A stretch of 33,687 nt of DNA from Parcubacteria group bacterium (GCA_016784305.1 JADHUY010000004.1:1-33687), one strand, 5' to 3'; counted from the first letter of the stretch, positions 1 through 9,362 are shown. Made by a program: numbers and translations. Notes: generated from the letters alone by a model not told the origin.

Positions 1-26
1 CTTGTACTCCATCCCCGGTACTTTAC

Positions 27-43
27 GAGACGCACTGCGTCTC
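27..43. repeat. Perfect short hairpin GAGACGC-ACT-GCGTCTC
   Basis: 7-bp perfect inverted repeat with 3-nt loop read directly; possible end of an upstream transcript. Confidence 0.5.
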
Positions 44-195
44 TGCGCACCTTTCCCATTTTTGGGTTTGTTGTGTATGCCATATACGTAAAGCTTACTA
101 AATTATCCGGTGGTGATTCCAAGGTAGTGAGATATTACGGTGCTATTGACTAGTTGGCAACCTAATGATACAAATAACAGAACAATATATAACTA

Positions 196-1224
196 ATGGC
201 AACACTTAGCTTTAAACCAAAAACCGTAACCAGCCAGCTTCTCGCTGTTCTTCCTGACCGCGCACGTGATGTTCTAATCAGTCGCTACGGTCTAGGCTCT
301 AAACCTGAAAAGATGACTCTTGAAGCTATTGGTAAGAAATATAGAATTACACGTGAGCGAGTGCGCCAAGTTGAAAACTACGCATTGGCTGGTATACGAA
401 AGTCAGACGATTTTTTAAAGGCGAAGGAGTGTTTCTCTGAACTTGAGGAAGTTATTGACTCGCTTGGCGGTGTGGTTTCAGAAGACGAACTACTCAATAC
501 TGTTTCAAAGGACAAGAGTATTCAGAACCAGGTTCACTTCTTATTGGTGCTTGGGGACACATTTACAAAAAAGAAGGAGGATACTGAATTTGGACACAGA
601 TGGTATGTAGATGAAGACCTTGCCGAGAATGTTCAAACCGCACTTCGTAACCTCTATAGTGGACTTTCAGATGACGATCTTATTCCAGAGTCAGAAATGT
701 TAAGCACGTTTCTAGATGAAGTAAAAAATCTAAATCAAAAATACAGAAATGAAGAGATTTTAATGAGATGGCTCTCGCTTTCAAAAGGTCTTGGTAAGAA
801 TCCACTAGGGGAGTGGGGTCTATCTGCATCCTCAAACGTAAAGGCAAAAGGGATGAGGGACTATGCGTATCTTGCTATTAAGCGACACGGGTCTCCGATG
901 CACTTTACAGAAGTTGCCAAATCCATTGCTGAACTTTTCAAACGCAAGGCTCATGTTGCAACTTGCCACAACGAGTTGATTAAAGATGCACGTTTCGTGC
1001 TAGTTGGGAGGGGACTATATGCGCTTACGGAGTGGGGCTACACTAGCGGAGTTGTAAAAGAAGTCATAAAAGATTTTTTGAGTGAAAACGGGCCATTAAC
1101 TCGTGAAGAGATAATTGATTTGGTTAGAAAGGAGAGATATGTTAAAGACAACACAATTTTAGTAAATCTTCAGGATTCATCTACATTTAAGAAGGACAAG
1201 CAGGGCCGGTATACTTTAGCGTAA
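196..1224 (+). CDS. Sigma-70 region 4-like HTH plus HARE-HTH domain DNA-binding protein
   Basis: N-terminal LEAIGKKYRITRERVRQVENYAL matches sigma-70 region 4; C-terminal half (SPMHFTEVAKSIAELFKRKAHVATCHNELIKDARFVLVGRGLYALTEWGY) resembles HARE-HTH. Confidence 0.8.
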   Translation: MATLSFKPKTVTSQLLAVLPDRARDVLISRYGLGSKPEKMTLEAIGKKYRITRERVRQVENYALAGIRKSDDFLKAKECFSELEEVIDSLGGVVSEDELLNTVSKDKSIQNQVHFLLVLGDTFTKKKEDTEFGHRWYVDEDLAENVQTALRNLYSGLSDDDLIPESEMLSTFLDEVKNLNQKYRNEEILMRWLSLSKGLGKNPLGEWGLSASSNVKAKGMRDYAYLAIKRHGSPMHFTEVAKSIAELFKRKAHVATCHNELIKDARFVLVGRGLYALTEWGYTSGVVKEVIKDFLSENGPLTREEIIDLVRKERYVKDNTILVNLQDSSTFKKDKQGRYTLA

Positions 1225-1290
1225 GATTGTTAACGATTTCTACAAAAGTGTTCATCCGTTTGAATGGATTTGTTGTATTATAAGTGATAC

Positions 1291-2631
1291 ATGGATGGTC
1301 CAATAAAAACTCTTGAAGGATTTGGAATAGCGCCAACTGTAGTTTTGCCGTTGGTGCTATCTGCTGTGCTTTATACTTCTCATAGAATTGTTCCAGAGTT
1401 TTTTGATGCCACATTCCGCTCGTTGATTGTTCTAGCACCTTTATGGTTCCCGATTGTTCTACTGATTGTATTTTGGAAGATTTGGGTTCCATACATTCGT
1501 TCGTATTGGATAATGCATGAGCAGGAACATATTCTTCTTGAAATACGCATTCCACGAGAGATTGTAAAATCACCACTTGCAATGGATACAATTATTACAA
1601 ACCTCCATGCTGGCTTTGGGGAGACTACCTTTATTGATAGGTATATTACTGGGAAAACACGCGCTTGGTTTTCACTCGAAATAGTCTCTATTGAGGGAGA
1701 AATTCATTTTTATATTTGGACTAGAAAATATCTGAAAAACTTTATTGAAGCGCAAATATATGGGCAGTATCCAGATATGGAAATAAAGGTTGTAAATGAC
1801 TATGCATCTGAACTTGGCTATAATCCGGAGGAACATATGTTGTGGGGATGTGACTTTATGCTCCCTGAAAAAGACGCGTACCCAATAAAAACTTATGTGG
1901 ATTATGGTCTGACGGATGACCCTAAAGAAGAACTCAAGGTTGATCCCATGTCTGGTTTTTTTGAATTTCTTAGCAAGATGGGTCCTGGTGAGCAAATTTG
2001 GTTTCAAATGCTTATCAGGGTTAATAAGGGGTCGCGCCCAGAAGATAAAATATTTAAGCCGGGATTTCCGTTTGGGCATACCACTACATGGGAAAAAGAA
2101 GCGCACGAAGAAATTGAGAAGATTAGGCTTGATGCTTCTCCAGAGATACCAGATTTTAGCGACCCAAGTAAAATGTCTCGCGGTTTCCCAAACCCAACTC
2201 CTGGGCAAGTTGAGAAGTTAAAAGCCATTGATAGGACTCTTGGGAAAATTGCGTTTGATGTAGGAATGCGAGGGATATACTTAGCAAAGAAGGAGAACTT
2301 CAATGGTACAAATATACCTGGATTGCTATTATCATTTAGACAGTTAAATACTGTTAATTTTAACACTGTAACTCCAACTAGATGGCATATGTTTACTGAC
2401 TACCCATGGCAGGACTTTATGGGTATAAGAGAAGAGCGCATTAGAAAAAGAGTCTCAGATGCGTACAGACGTCGCTCATGGTTTCATGCACCGTATAAGA
2501 CAAAATCCTATGTGATGAGTAGCGAGGAGATTGCTACTATATTTCACTTTCCAGGTGCGGTTTCTGAAGCACCAAACCTACCGCGTATAACTTCAACTCG
2601 TGGTGAAGCTCCGGCTAATCTGCCAACATAA
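1291..2631 (+). CDS. Conserved membrane-anchored protein of unknown function (CPR-type)
   Basis: 446-aa ORF with N-terminal hydrophobic segments and a long soluble domain; TATTAT box 10 nt upstream. Confidence 0.7.
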   Translation: MDGPIKTLEGFGIAPTVVLPLVLSAVLYTSHRIVPEFFDATFRSLIVLAPLWFPIVLLIVFWKIWVPYIRSYWIMHEQEHILLEIRIPREIVKSPLAMDTIITNLHAGFGETTFIDRYITGKTRAWFSLEIVSIEGEIHFYIWTRKYLKNFIEAQIYGQYPDMEIKVVNDYASELGYNPEEHMLWGCDFMLPEKDAYPIKTYVDYGLTDDPKEELKVDPMSGFFEFLSKMGPGEQIWFQMLIRVNKGSRPEDKIFKPGFPFGHTTTWEKEAHEEIEKIRLDASPEIPDFSDPSKMSRGFPNPTPGQVEKLKAIDRTLGKIAFDVGMRGIYLAKKENFNGTNIPGLLLSFRQLNTVNFNTVTPTRWHMFTDYPWQDFMGIREERIRKRVSDAYRRRSWFHAPYKTKSYVMSSEEIATIFHFPGAVSEAPNLPRITSTRGEAPANLPT

Positions 2632-2632
2632 G

Positions 2633-3643
2633 ATGAGAGAAATATTTAACGACAACTTAAACAAAGTTCACGGAACAGCCCGCAATTGGCTTAGTGACGA
2701 TAGAAATAAATATATTACTCTAGGTTTTTTTGTGGTTGGTGCACTTTCGTTAATACACGTTTTGTTTTTAAGCGCACCAGAGAAGTTCCCTGTGCAAAGC
2801 ACCGTTTCAATTGAAAATGGTGTAACGCTTGGGGAGGTGGCAACGCAGTTTAAAGAGGATAACGTAGTCCGTTCAGATTTGCTTCTTAAACTGTTCGTTG
2901 TTCTTTTGGGTGGAGATAGAAATGTTATGGCTGGGGAATATTACATGGGTGTGCATCAAAGTGTGTTTAAAATTGCAAGAAGGATGACCTCCGGTGCATT
3001 TGAGCTTGACCTAGTTTCAATAAGCATCCCAGAAGGTGCAACAATTGCCGATATGGCAATTATATTTAGTAGAAGGCTTCCAGAGTTTGATGCAGATAGA
3101 TTCATCTCTATAGCAGGGGATGAAGAGGGCTACTTGTTTCCTGATACATATTTCTTTTTCCCAAATACGACTGACATACAAGTGATAGACGTGATGCGAG
3201 AGACATTTAAACAAAACATTGAAAGCATAAGCTCGGAGATTGAAGCTTTTGGTGAGCCTGTGGAGGACGTAATTATAATGGCATCAATCTTAGAGAAAGA
3301 GGCACGACGCCTGCAAACTAAGAGAAAAATTTCAGGGGTGCTTTGGAGGAGAATCTCAATAGGGATGCCTCTTCAGGTTGACGCAGTATTCCCTTACATC
3401 ATTGGTAAAAATACATTTGAATTAACTCTTGAGGATCTTAGAAACGAATCTCCGTATAACACTTATGTACACAAAGGTCTTCCACCAGCTCCAATTGCCA
3501 ACCCAGGACTTTCTTCAATACTTGCTGCGGTGACCCCTATCCCGAGCGACTACCTTTTTTACTTAGCAGACAGAAATGGAATAACACACTATAGTGCCAC
3601 ATTTGAGGAGCATAAAAAGAAAAAGAGACTTTACTTAAACTAG
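2633..3643 (+). CDS. mltG: Endolytic transglycosylase MltG (YceG-like)
   Basis: Motifs ISIPEGATIADMA, GYLFPDTYFF, ASILEKEA, SPYNTYVHKGLPPAPIANPGLSSILAA; start codon follows the previous stop directly. Confidence 0.93.
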   Translation: MREIFNDNLNKVHGTARNWLSDDRNKYITLGFFVVGALSLIHVLFLSAPEKFPVQSTVSIENGVTLGEVATQFKEDNVVRSDLLLKLFVVLLGGDRNVMAGEYYMGVHQSVFKIARRMTSGAFELDLVSISIPEGATIADMAIIFSRRLPEFDADRFISIAGDEEGYLFPDTYFFFPNTTDIQVIDVMRETFKQNIESISSEIEAFGEPVEDVIIMASILEKEARRLQTKRKISGVLWRRISIGMPLQVDAVFPYIIGKNTFELTLEDLRNESPYNTYVHKGLPPAPIANPGLSSILAAVTPIPSDYLFYLADRNGITHYSATFEEHKKKKRLYLN

Positions 3644-3678
3644 CTTGTTTTAAAGCAAGGAGTGCGGTATTTAATAGC

Positions 3679-4737
3679 ATGGAAAAAAAAGGCAAAAAAG
3701 TATTTGTTGGCTTAAGCGGTGGTGTAGATTCATCCGTAGCCGCAGCTCTCTTGAAAGATAGAGGTTATACGGTTGAAGGTGTTTTCATAAAGGTGTGGCA
3801 GCCTGCGTTTTTGAAGTGTTCATGGCCTGAAGATAGGCTTGATGCTATGAGAGTCTGTGCAGTCTTAGGGATTCCGTTTAGGACACTGGATTTAAGTAAT
3901 GAGTATAAAAAAGAAGTCGTGGATTATATGATATCTGAATATAAGGTCGGCAGAACCCCAAACCCTGATGTTATGTGCAATAGGTATATTAAGTTTGGAA
4001 AATTTTTGGAGTATGCTCTTAAGGAAGGTGCTGATTACATAGCGACTGGTCACTACGCTCGTGTGACTATAAAAGAAGATGAGTTATTTTTGCAAAAAGG
4101 AGTGGATGAAAAAAAAGACCAGTCTTACTTTTTATGGACGCTTACGCAAAATGATTTAAAGCATGTTCTGTTTCCTATTGGTGACGTAATAAAGTCTGAC
4201 ACTAGAAAACTGGCTATGCAGTTTAAGCTTCCAACTGCTACAAAAAGTGAGAGCCAAGGGCTATGCTTTTTAGGCGAAGTTAATCTAAAGGAGTTTCTTA
4301 GCGAGTTTATTGATATTTCCGTCGGCGACGTTCTGTCGGAAGACGGTAATGTTATTGGCGTGCATGACGGGGCGATTATTTATACGTTGGGACAAAGACA
4401 TGGTTTTACAATTTTAAATAAAGAAGAAAGGGAGAGACCACACTATGTTGTATCTAAAGATATTAAAAGTAATACGATTACTGTCTCAGAAAGCGTAGCA
4501 GAAACTCAAAATAACGAATATATAAGCTTGATTAAAACGAATTGGATTAATGCTATTCCGGATCTAAATGTCAATTATTTTGCTAAAATTCGCCATCAAG
4601 GGGCTAGTTTAGTTTGTAACGTATTTGAGAATGGTGCAAAGGTAAAGTTTCTAGGGAAAGCAGATGCTGTGGCGTGCGGGCAGTCCATTGTTATTTATGA
4701 TGAAGAGGTGTGTATAGGTGGAGGGGTTGCAAATTAG
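3679..4737 (+). CDS. mnmA: tRNA-specific 2-thiouridylase MnmA
   Basis: PP-loop VGLSGGVDSSVAA; PNPDVMCNRYIKFG and SQGLCFLG cysteine motifs; YTLGQRHGF. Confidence 0.95.
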   Translation: MEKKGKKVFVGLSGGVDSSVAAALLKDRGYTVEGVFIKVWQPAFLKCSWPEDRLDAMRVCAVLGIPFRTLDLSNEYKKEVVDYMISEYKVGRTPNPDVMCNRYIKFGKFLEYALKEGADYIATGHYARVTIKEDELFLQKGVDEKKDQSYFLWTLTQNDLKHVLFPIGDVIKSDTRKLAMQFKLPTATKSESQGLCFLGEVNLKEFLSEFIDISVGDVLSEDGNVIGVHDGAIIYTLGQRHGFTILNKEERERPHYVVSKDIKSNTITVSESVAETQNNEYISLIKTNWINAIPDLNVNYFAKIRHQGASLVCNVFENGAKVKFLGKADAVACGQSIVIYDEEVCIGGGVAN

Positions 4738-4759
4738 TTTTGCGTGCTATTATATTTTC

Positions 4760-5194
4760 ATGAATGATGACTTACTTGAAACATCAAAAGCCTTTATGGG
4801 GATTCTTATTCTCATTGCTGTTGGGATATTTTTGTATTTTTCATTTGAGAATATCTCTAGCAAAGAAATGACAATGGGGAGTGAGAGTGGTCTGGTGGTA
4901 AAGCATCTTTTTGAAGGAGATGTGCACACGGTGGTTGGTACAGTAGACTTGCCAACTCCATGCCACAGGTTGCGTACCGAGGTCAGTGTTGCAGAAAGCA
5001 ATCCAGAAACTGTCACAATAGTACTTACTCCAGAAACAGAGGCAGAACTTTGTGCTCAAGCCGTCACACCGCAGACATTTCTAGCATCGTTTCAAGCTAG
5101 TGTCGGAGCTAGTATATATGCAAGGGTAAATGGAGTTAACGCACCACTTGAAATTATTGAAGTCTCAAAGAAAGAGGACTTGGAGTCTTTTTAA
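4760..5194 (+). CDS. Hypothetical protein with N-terminal transmembrane segment
   Basis: Start set at 4760, 7 nt after TGCTATTAT extended -10; hydrophobic ILILIAVGIFLYFSF. Confidence 0.6.
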   Translation: MNDDLLETSKAFMGILILIAVGIFLYFSFENISSKEMTMGSESGLVVKHLFEGDVHTVVGTVDLPTPCHRLRTEVSVAESNPETVTIVLTPETEAELCAQAVTPQTFLASFQASVGASIYARVNGVNAPLEIIEVSKKEDLESF

Positions 5195-5196
5195 CT

Positions 5197-6057
5197 ATGG
5201 TAAATAAGAAAGATTCTATTCTCATCACAAAAGCTGATGGTGAGAAGGAAATGTTTAGTTACGAAAAGTTAGCCAGCTCTTTAATGCGTGCTGGAGCAGA
5301 TAAAGGGGTGTCTAAAGAAATTGCTGAGGAAATATCTTCAACGTTGATAGAGGGTATTACAACAGAACAAATTTATAGAACAGCATTTGCGCTTTTGAAG
5401 GAGAGGGAGAAGCAGCCAGCCGCAGCGATGTACTCACTCAAACGAGCTGTACTTGATCTTGGTCCAAGCGGTTTTCCATTTGAAGATTTTGTTTCTGAGA
5501 TTTATAGAGCTAAAGACTATAAGGTTTTGACTGGTACCATGATTGAAGGTAAGTGTGCGGAACACGAAGTAGACTTACTTGCGCACTCTGATAATCATGT
5601 ATTTACAGCTGAGGCAAAGTTTCACAACAGGCTTGGATTTAAAACAGATTTAAAAGTCGCACTTTATGTACACGCAAGAACTGACGATATAAAAAACAAT
5701 AGAGAACAACACGAGAAAATATATCAGATAGATGATGGGTACTTAATTACAAACACAGGTTTTACTAGTAGCGCAAAGAGATACGCGAAATGCGTGGGAC
5801 TTAAGCTAGTCGGATGGAATTATCCAGAAAACGGTGGGCTTCAGGATTTAATATCAGAGACTGCGCTTCATCCGATTACATGTCTCACAACTCTTTCAGA
5901 CGAAGAGAAAAGGAAGCTTATGGATGGCAAAAACGTACTTTGTAGGTCAATAACCGATGGGCATGAACTATTACTAGAACAGGGAATATCGCCTAAAAGG
6001 GCTGAAAACATAATGAAAGAGGCGTCAGTATTGTGTCAAGCGGGTACTGGGGTGTAG
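5197..6057 (+). CDS. ATP-cone domain protein fused to Mrr/PD-(D/E)XK-like nuclease domain
   Basis: N-terminal ILITKADGEKEMFSYEKLASSLMRAGA resembles ATP-cone; C-terminal EVDLLAHSDNHVFTAEAKFHN has a D..ExK-like core. Confidence 0.75.
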   Translation: MVNKKDSILITKADGEKEMFSYEKLASSLMRAGADKGVSKEIAEEISSTLIEGITTEQIYRTAFALLKEREKQPAAAMYSLKRAVLDLGPSGFPFEDFVSEIYRAKDYKVLTGTMIEGKCAEHEVDLLAHSDNHVFTAEAKFHNRLGFKTDLKVALYVHARTDDIKNNREQHEKIYQIDDGYLITNTGFTSSAKRYAKCVGLKLVGWNYPENGGLQDLISETALHPITCLTTLSDEEKRKLMDGKNVLCRSITDGHELLLEQGISPKRAENIMKEASVLCQAGTGV

Positions 6058-6068
6058 AATTCCGGTAT

Positions 6069-6584
6069 ATGAAATTTATACATTCTCAAACCTTTAAAAC
6101 TGCTTCCGGTTTTATTGCAGGTTTTATAGTAGGGGGAGGAATAGTTTGGTATTCAACTTATCAAATTGATGTCGTGCCTGAAGTTATTGATGATGTTGTT
6201 ATTGAAGTAAGCAGTGAACCAATTGTTGGGAAATCAGATATTGCAATTAATAAAGAGCTAAGTAAGAATTCTGCAATTTTAGTAAAGAATCAGCCATCTG
6301 GAGATAGTGTTGCGATTGATAAGGTCGTACTTGAAGAAGATGGCTGGGTCGTCATCCACGAGGGAACAGAAGGAAGCATTGGGAATGCACTAGGTGCAGT
6401 TAGGCTTGATGCTGGGGAGTATAGTGTTTCAGTTGAGCTTCTTCGCGCCACTATTGAAGGCCAAATATATCGCGCAGTACTTTACAGAGATGATGGTGAC
6501 AGAGAATTTAGTTTGGATTCTGACTTTCCGTTTATGGACTCAAGTGGTGGTCCGGTTGTGACCATGTTTATTACTAGTAACTAA
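6069..6584 (+). CDS. Membrane-anchored protein with DUF7282-like C-terminal domain
   Basis: Single N-terminal hydrophobic segment; DGWVVIHEGTEGSIGNALGAVRLDAGEYSVSVELLRATIEGQIYRAVLYRDDGDREF resembles DUF7282. Confidence 0.6.
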   Translation: MKFIHSQTFKTASGFIAGFIVGGGIVWYSTYQIDVVPEVIDDVVIEVSSEPIVGKSDIAINKELSKNSAILVKNQPSGDSVAIDKVVLEEDGWVVIHEGTEGSIGNALGAVRLDAGEYSVSVELLRATIEGQIYRAVLYRDDGDREFSLDSDFPFMDSSGGPVVTMFITSN

Positions 6585-6585
6585 T

Positions 6586-7086
6586 ATGGAGATATTTATT
6601 CCAAGCTCAACTTTAATTGTTTTTGGTCAGCTACTACTAGCAACATTCCTTGGAATGCTCCTTGGAACAGAGTGTTCGGTTATTGCTGGAAAAGGTGCTG
6701 GCACTAGGACTTTTGCACTAGTTGCTCTTGGCGCATGTCTCTTTACTGTTGTTTCAGTTTTGGTTACATCTGGGTATATTGGTGTAGTTAATTTTGATCC
6801 AATGCGTCTCACGGCTGGAGTCATAACTGGAATCGGATTTCTCGGAGCTGGTGTAATTATATTTAGAGATGACATGCTAAAGGGCCTTACTACTGCTGCA
6901 GGTTTGTGGGTCTCAGCTGCAATTGGAGTTTCAGTTGGCTTTGGACTCTATTCAATAGCAATATTTACAACTTTCTTAACACTTTTAGTATTCACTGGAA
7001 TTTGGTTCGTAGAGAATAACTTAGTTACGTGGACGAAAAATCTCCGTAAAATCGGGCATTTGAAGTTTACTAAGAAAAGCGATTAA
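6586..7086 (+). CDS. MgtC/SapB family membrane protein
   Basis: GTRTFALVALGACLFTVVS, GVITGIGFLGAGVIIF, LTTAAGLWVSAAIGVSVGFGLY. Confidence 0.88.
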   Translation: MEIFIPSSTLIVFGQLLLATFLGMLLGTECSVIAGKGAGTRTFALVALGACLFTVVSVLVTSGYIGVVNFDPMRLTAGVITGIGFLGAGVIIFRDDMLKGLTTAAGLWVSAAIGVSVGFGLYSIAIFTTFLTLLVFTGIWFVENNLVTWTKNLRKIGHLKFTKKSD

Positions 7087-7096
7087 AGCTCTGTGC

Positions 7097-7102
7097 TATA
7101 AT
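7097..7102 (+). promoter_or_regulatory. Extended -10 promoter TGCTATAAT upstream of PD-(D/E)XK gene
   Basis: TATAAT at 7097-7102 preceded by TGC; start codon at 7110. Confidence 0.6.
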
Positions 7103-7109
7103 CGTACTA

Positions 7110-7940
7110 ATGGCGATATATAATCCAGACAGAGGAAGCGCGTGGAACTATGGAGGTGGTAAGTGGCGACTGTCGCGCTCCAAAATAGATCTTTTTGTTT
7201 CATGCCCACGGTGCTTTTATTTAGATAATAAACTAGGTACTAAAAGGCCACCTGGGTACCCGTTTAATCTAAATATCGCCGTAGATACTCTTTTAAAAAA
7301 GGAGTTTGATATTCACCGTAAAGCACAGACGCCGCATCCTCTCATGAAGGAAAATGGTATTGACGCGATACCATTTCAGCACGCCGATATTGACTTATGG
7401 CGCGATAACTTTAAGGGCGCACAGTATAAGCATGAGCCAACGGGTCTAGTAGTTTCTGGTGCTGTAGATGATATTTGGGTCAAACCAAATGGTGAATTGA
7501 TAATCGCTGATTATAAGGCGACTAGTAAAAATGATGAAGTTAATCTAGATGCAGACTGGCAAGATGGGTATAAACGTCAGATGGAGGTTTATCAGTGGCT
7601 CTTTAGGAGAAATGGATTTAAGGTTTCAGACACTGCTTATTTTGTTTATGTAAATGGAAGGACGGACGTAGACACATTTGATGGGAAACTTGAATTTGAT
7701 ATTAAGGTTCTCCCATACACAGGAAGCGATGAGTGGGTTGAACCGAAGCTTTTTGAGATTAAAGAATGCCTAGAGAGCGATGCTATACCAAAGCCAAGTT
7801 CTACCTGTGAATATTGTCCGTATAGGGAAGTTGCGGGTAAGAAGCTACAGAGGTTATTTTTAGAGTGTAAGGTAATAAAGAGAGAAGATGTGCCAGAAAG
7901 TGATGCATCAAAGGAGTCTCCAACAAAAACTCTTTTTTAA
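7110..7940 (+). CDS. PD-(D/E)XK nuclease superfamily protein (RecB/Cas4-like)
   Basis: SRSKIDLFVSCPRCFYLD; GAVDDIWVKPNGELIIADYKAT; QMEVYQWLFRRNGF; C-terminal CEYCPYRE. Confidence 0.85.
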   Translation: MAIYNPDRGSAWNYGGGKWRLSRSKIDLFVSCPRCFYLDNKLGTKRPPGYPFNLNIAVDTLLKKEFDIHRKAQTPHPLMKENGIDAIPFQHADIDLWRDNFKGAQYKHEPTGLVVSGAVDDIWVKPNGELIIADYKATSKNDEVNLDADWQDGYKRQMEVYQWLFRRNGFKVSDTAYFVYVNGRTDVDTFDGKLEFDIKVLPYTGSDEWVEPKLFEIKECLESDAIPKPSSTCEYCPYREVAGKKLQRLFLECKVIKREDVPESDASKESPTKTLF

Positions 7941-7941
7941 T

Positions 7942-8190
7942 ATGTTTAGAGAAAAAGTATTAAGAATAGTAAAAGGTATACCAAAGGGGGAAACTATGAC
8001 CTATAAGGAGGTAGCGAAGCTTGCTGGTTCTGAGAATGCATCTCGCGCAGTTGGAACCATTATGAAGGCAAGTTACGATACTGCAGTGCCGTGCCATAGG
8101 GTTATTAAGTCAGATGGAAGTCTTGGTGAATATAACCGAGGCACAGATTTAAAGGAGAAGAGGCTTAGGCAAGAAGGTGCAATAAAATAG
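7942..8190 (+). CDS. MGMT-family (6-O-methylguanine-DNA methyltransferase) DNA-binding/active-site domain protein
   Basis: 83 aa; IPKGETMTYKEVAKLAG and VPCHRVIKSDGSLGEYNRG with PCHR active-site motif. Confidence 0.88.
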   Translation: MFREKVLRIVKGIPKGETMTYKEVAKLAGSENASRAVGTIMKASYDTAVPCHRVIKSDGSLGEYNRGTDLKEKRLRQEGAIK

Positions 8191-8192
8191 TC

Positions 8193-8795
8193 ATGGATAG
8201 GGGTAAGAAGGAGGATCTGATGCATACCGTTAAAGATGAACTAGTCGGGCTTGAGGCTTCACCGTTATATGCATATCGCATAGAAAATGATAACTTGCCG
8301 GTTGTTGGAGAGGGGGATTGTGATGCAAACTTGATGTTCGTGGGTGAAGCACCCGGCAAAAACGAAGCAAAGAGCGGAAGGCCGTTTTGTGGGGCCGCGG
8401 GTAAGATTTTAGATGAATTGCTTTCTTCAATTGGAATTGACCGAGATTTAGTCTATATTACGAATATAGTTAAAGACCGTCCGCCAGAAAATAGAGATCC
8501 AACTACAGAGGAAATAGAGCTTTACGGCACATTTCTAGATAGGCAAATTGAGATAATTCAACCTAAAGTTATAGTTCCACTAGGGCGTTATGCCATGAAC
8601 TATATTATGACTAAATTTGATCTTGAGGATAAAATTGAGCCAATAAGCTTTGCTCACGGCAAAGAGTATGGTGCAAAAGTATTTTTTGAGGATATAAAAA
8701 TTGTCCCGATGTATCATCCAGCTGCCACTATTTACAACCGCTCCCTTGGAGATACATTGTTTGAGGATTTTATGACATTAAAGAAGTTTATATGA
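8193..8795 (+). CDS. Family 4-like uracil-DNA glycosylase lacking Fe-S cysteines
   Basis: MFVGEAPGKNEAKSGRPFCGAAGK, VYITNIVKDRPPENRDPT, YHPAATIYN. Confidence 0.88.
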   Translation: MDRGKKEDLMHTVKDELVGLEASPLYAYRIENDNLPVVGEGDCDANLMFVGEAPGKNEAKSGRPFCGAAGKILDELLSSIGIDRDLVYITNIVKDRPPENRDPTTEEIELYGTFLDRQIEIIQPKVIVPLGRYAMNYIMTKFDLEDKIEPISFAHGKEYGAKVFFEDIKIVPMYHPAATIYNRSLGDTLFEDFMTLKKFI

Positions 8796-9361
8796 AATAC
8801 ACACCAAGACTTGAAGAAGCAATAAAGACAGCTACGAATTTGCACCGCAACCAGAGGCGCAAGAGTGGTAAAGATTTACCATACGTTTCTCACTTATTTT
8901 CTGTTGCAATAATTCTCTCAGAATACACAGAGGACGAAAACGTTATTATCGCTGGGCTTTTGCATGATGCATTAGAGGATACAGAGTACACAGCAGAACA
9001 GCTAGAGGAAAATTTTGGAACCAGAGTTAAAGAAATAGTTTTAGACGTAAGTGAGACAAATGTAGAAGACGGAGAGCCCGTGCAATGGAAAGAGAGAAAG
9101 ACTGCGTACATTGAGCATTTAAAGGTGGCATCAGAAGAAGCTCTTCTCGTGTCTGTTGCGGATAAGATTCACAACCTTCGTTCAATTCTTGACGGTTTGG
9201 AGGAGTTTGGGATGGAATTTCTTAGCACATTTTCAACGGGACCAGAGTTGCAACTTTGGTACAACGAATCGGTATATGGAATATTAAAAGAACGTTCTAA
9301 GAGCGACATGGTTAGACTATATGGCGAATTAATTGAAAAAGCTAAGATAGCATTTAAGTAA
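8792..9361 (+). CDS. HD-domain phosphohydrolase (single-domain RelA/SpoT hydrolase-like)
   Basis: YVSHLFSVAIIL, IAGLLHDALEDTEYTAEQLEENFG; ATGA overlap with previous gene. Confidence 0.85.
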   Translation: MKYTPRLEEAIKTATNLHRNQRRKSGKDLPYVSHLFSVAIILSEYTEDENVIIAGLLHDALEDTEYTAEQLEENFGTRVKEIVLDVSETNVEDGEPVQWKERKTAYIEHLKVASEEALLVSVADKIHNLRSILDGLEEFGMEFLSTFSTGPELQLWYNESVYGILKERSKSDMVRLYGELIEKAKIAFK

Positions 9362-9362
9362 T

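Noticed and set aside
1187-1591. Minus-strand ORFs listed in the track (e.g. 1187-1591, 9794-10252, 30910-31368)
   Set aside because: All lie antisense to well-supported plus-strand genes and show no recognisable protein motifs.
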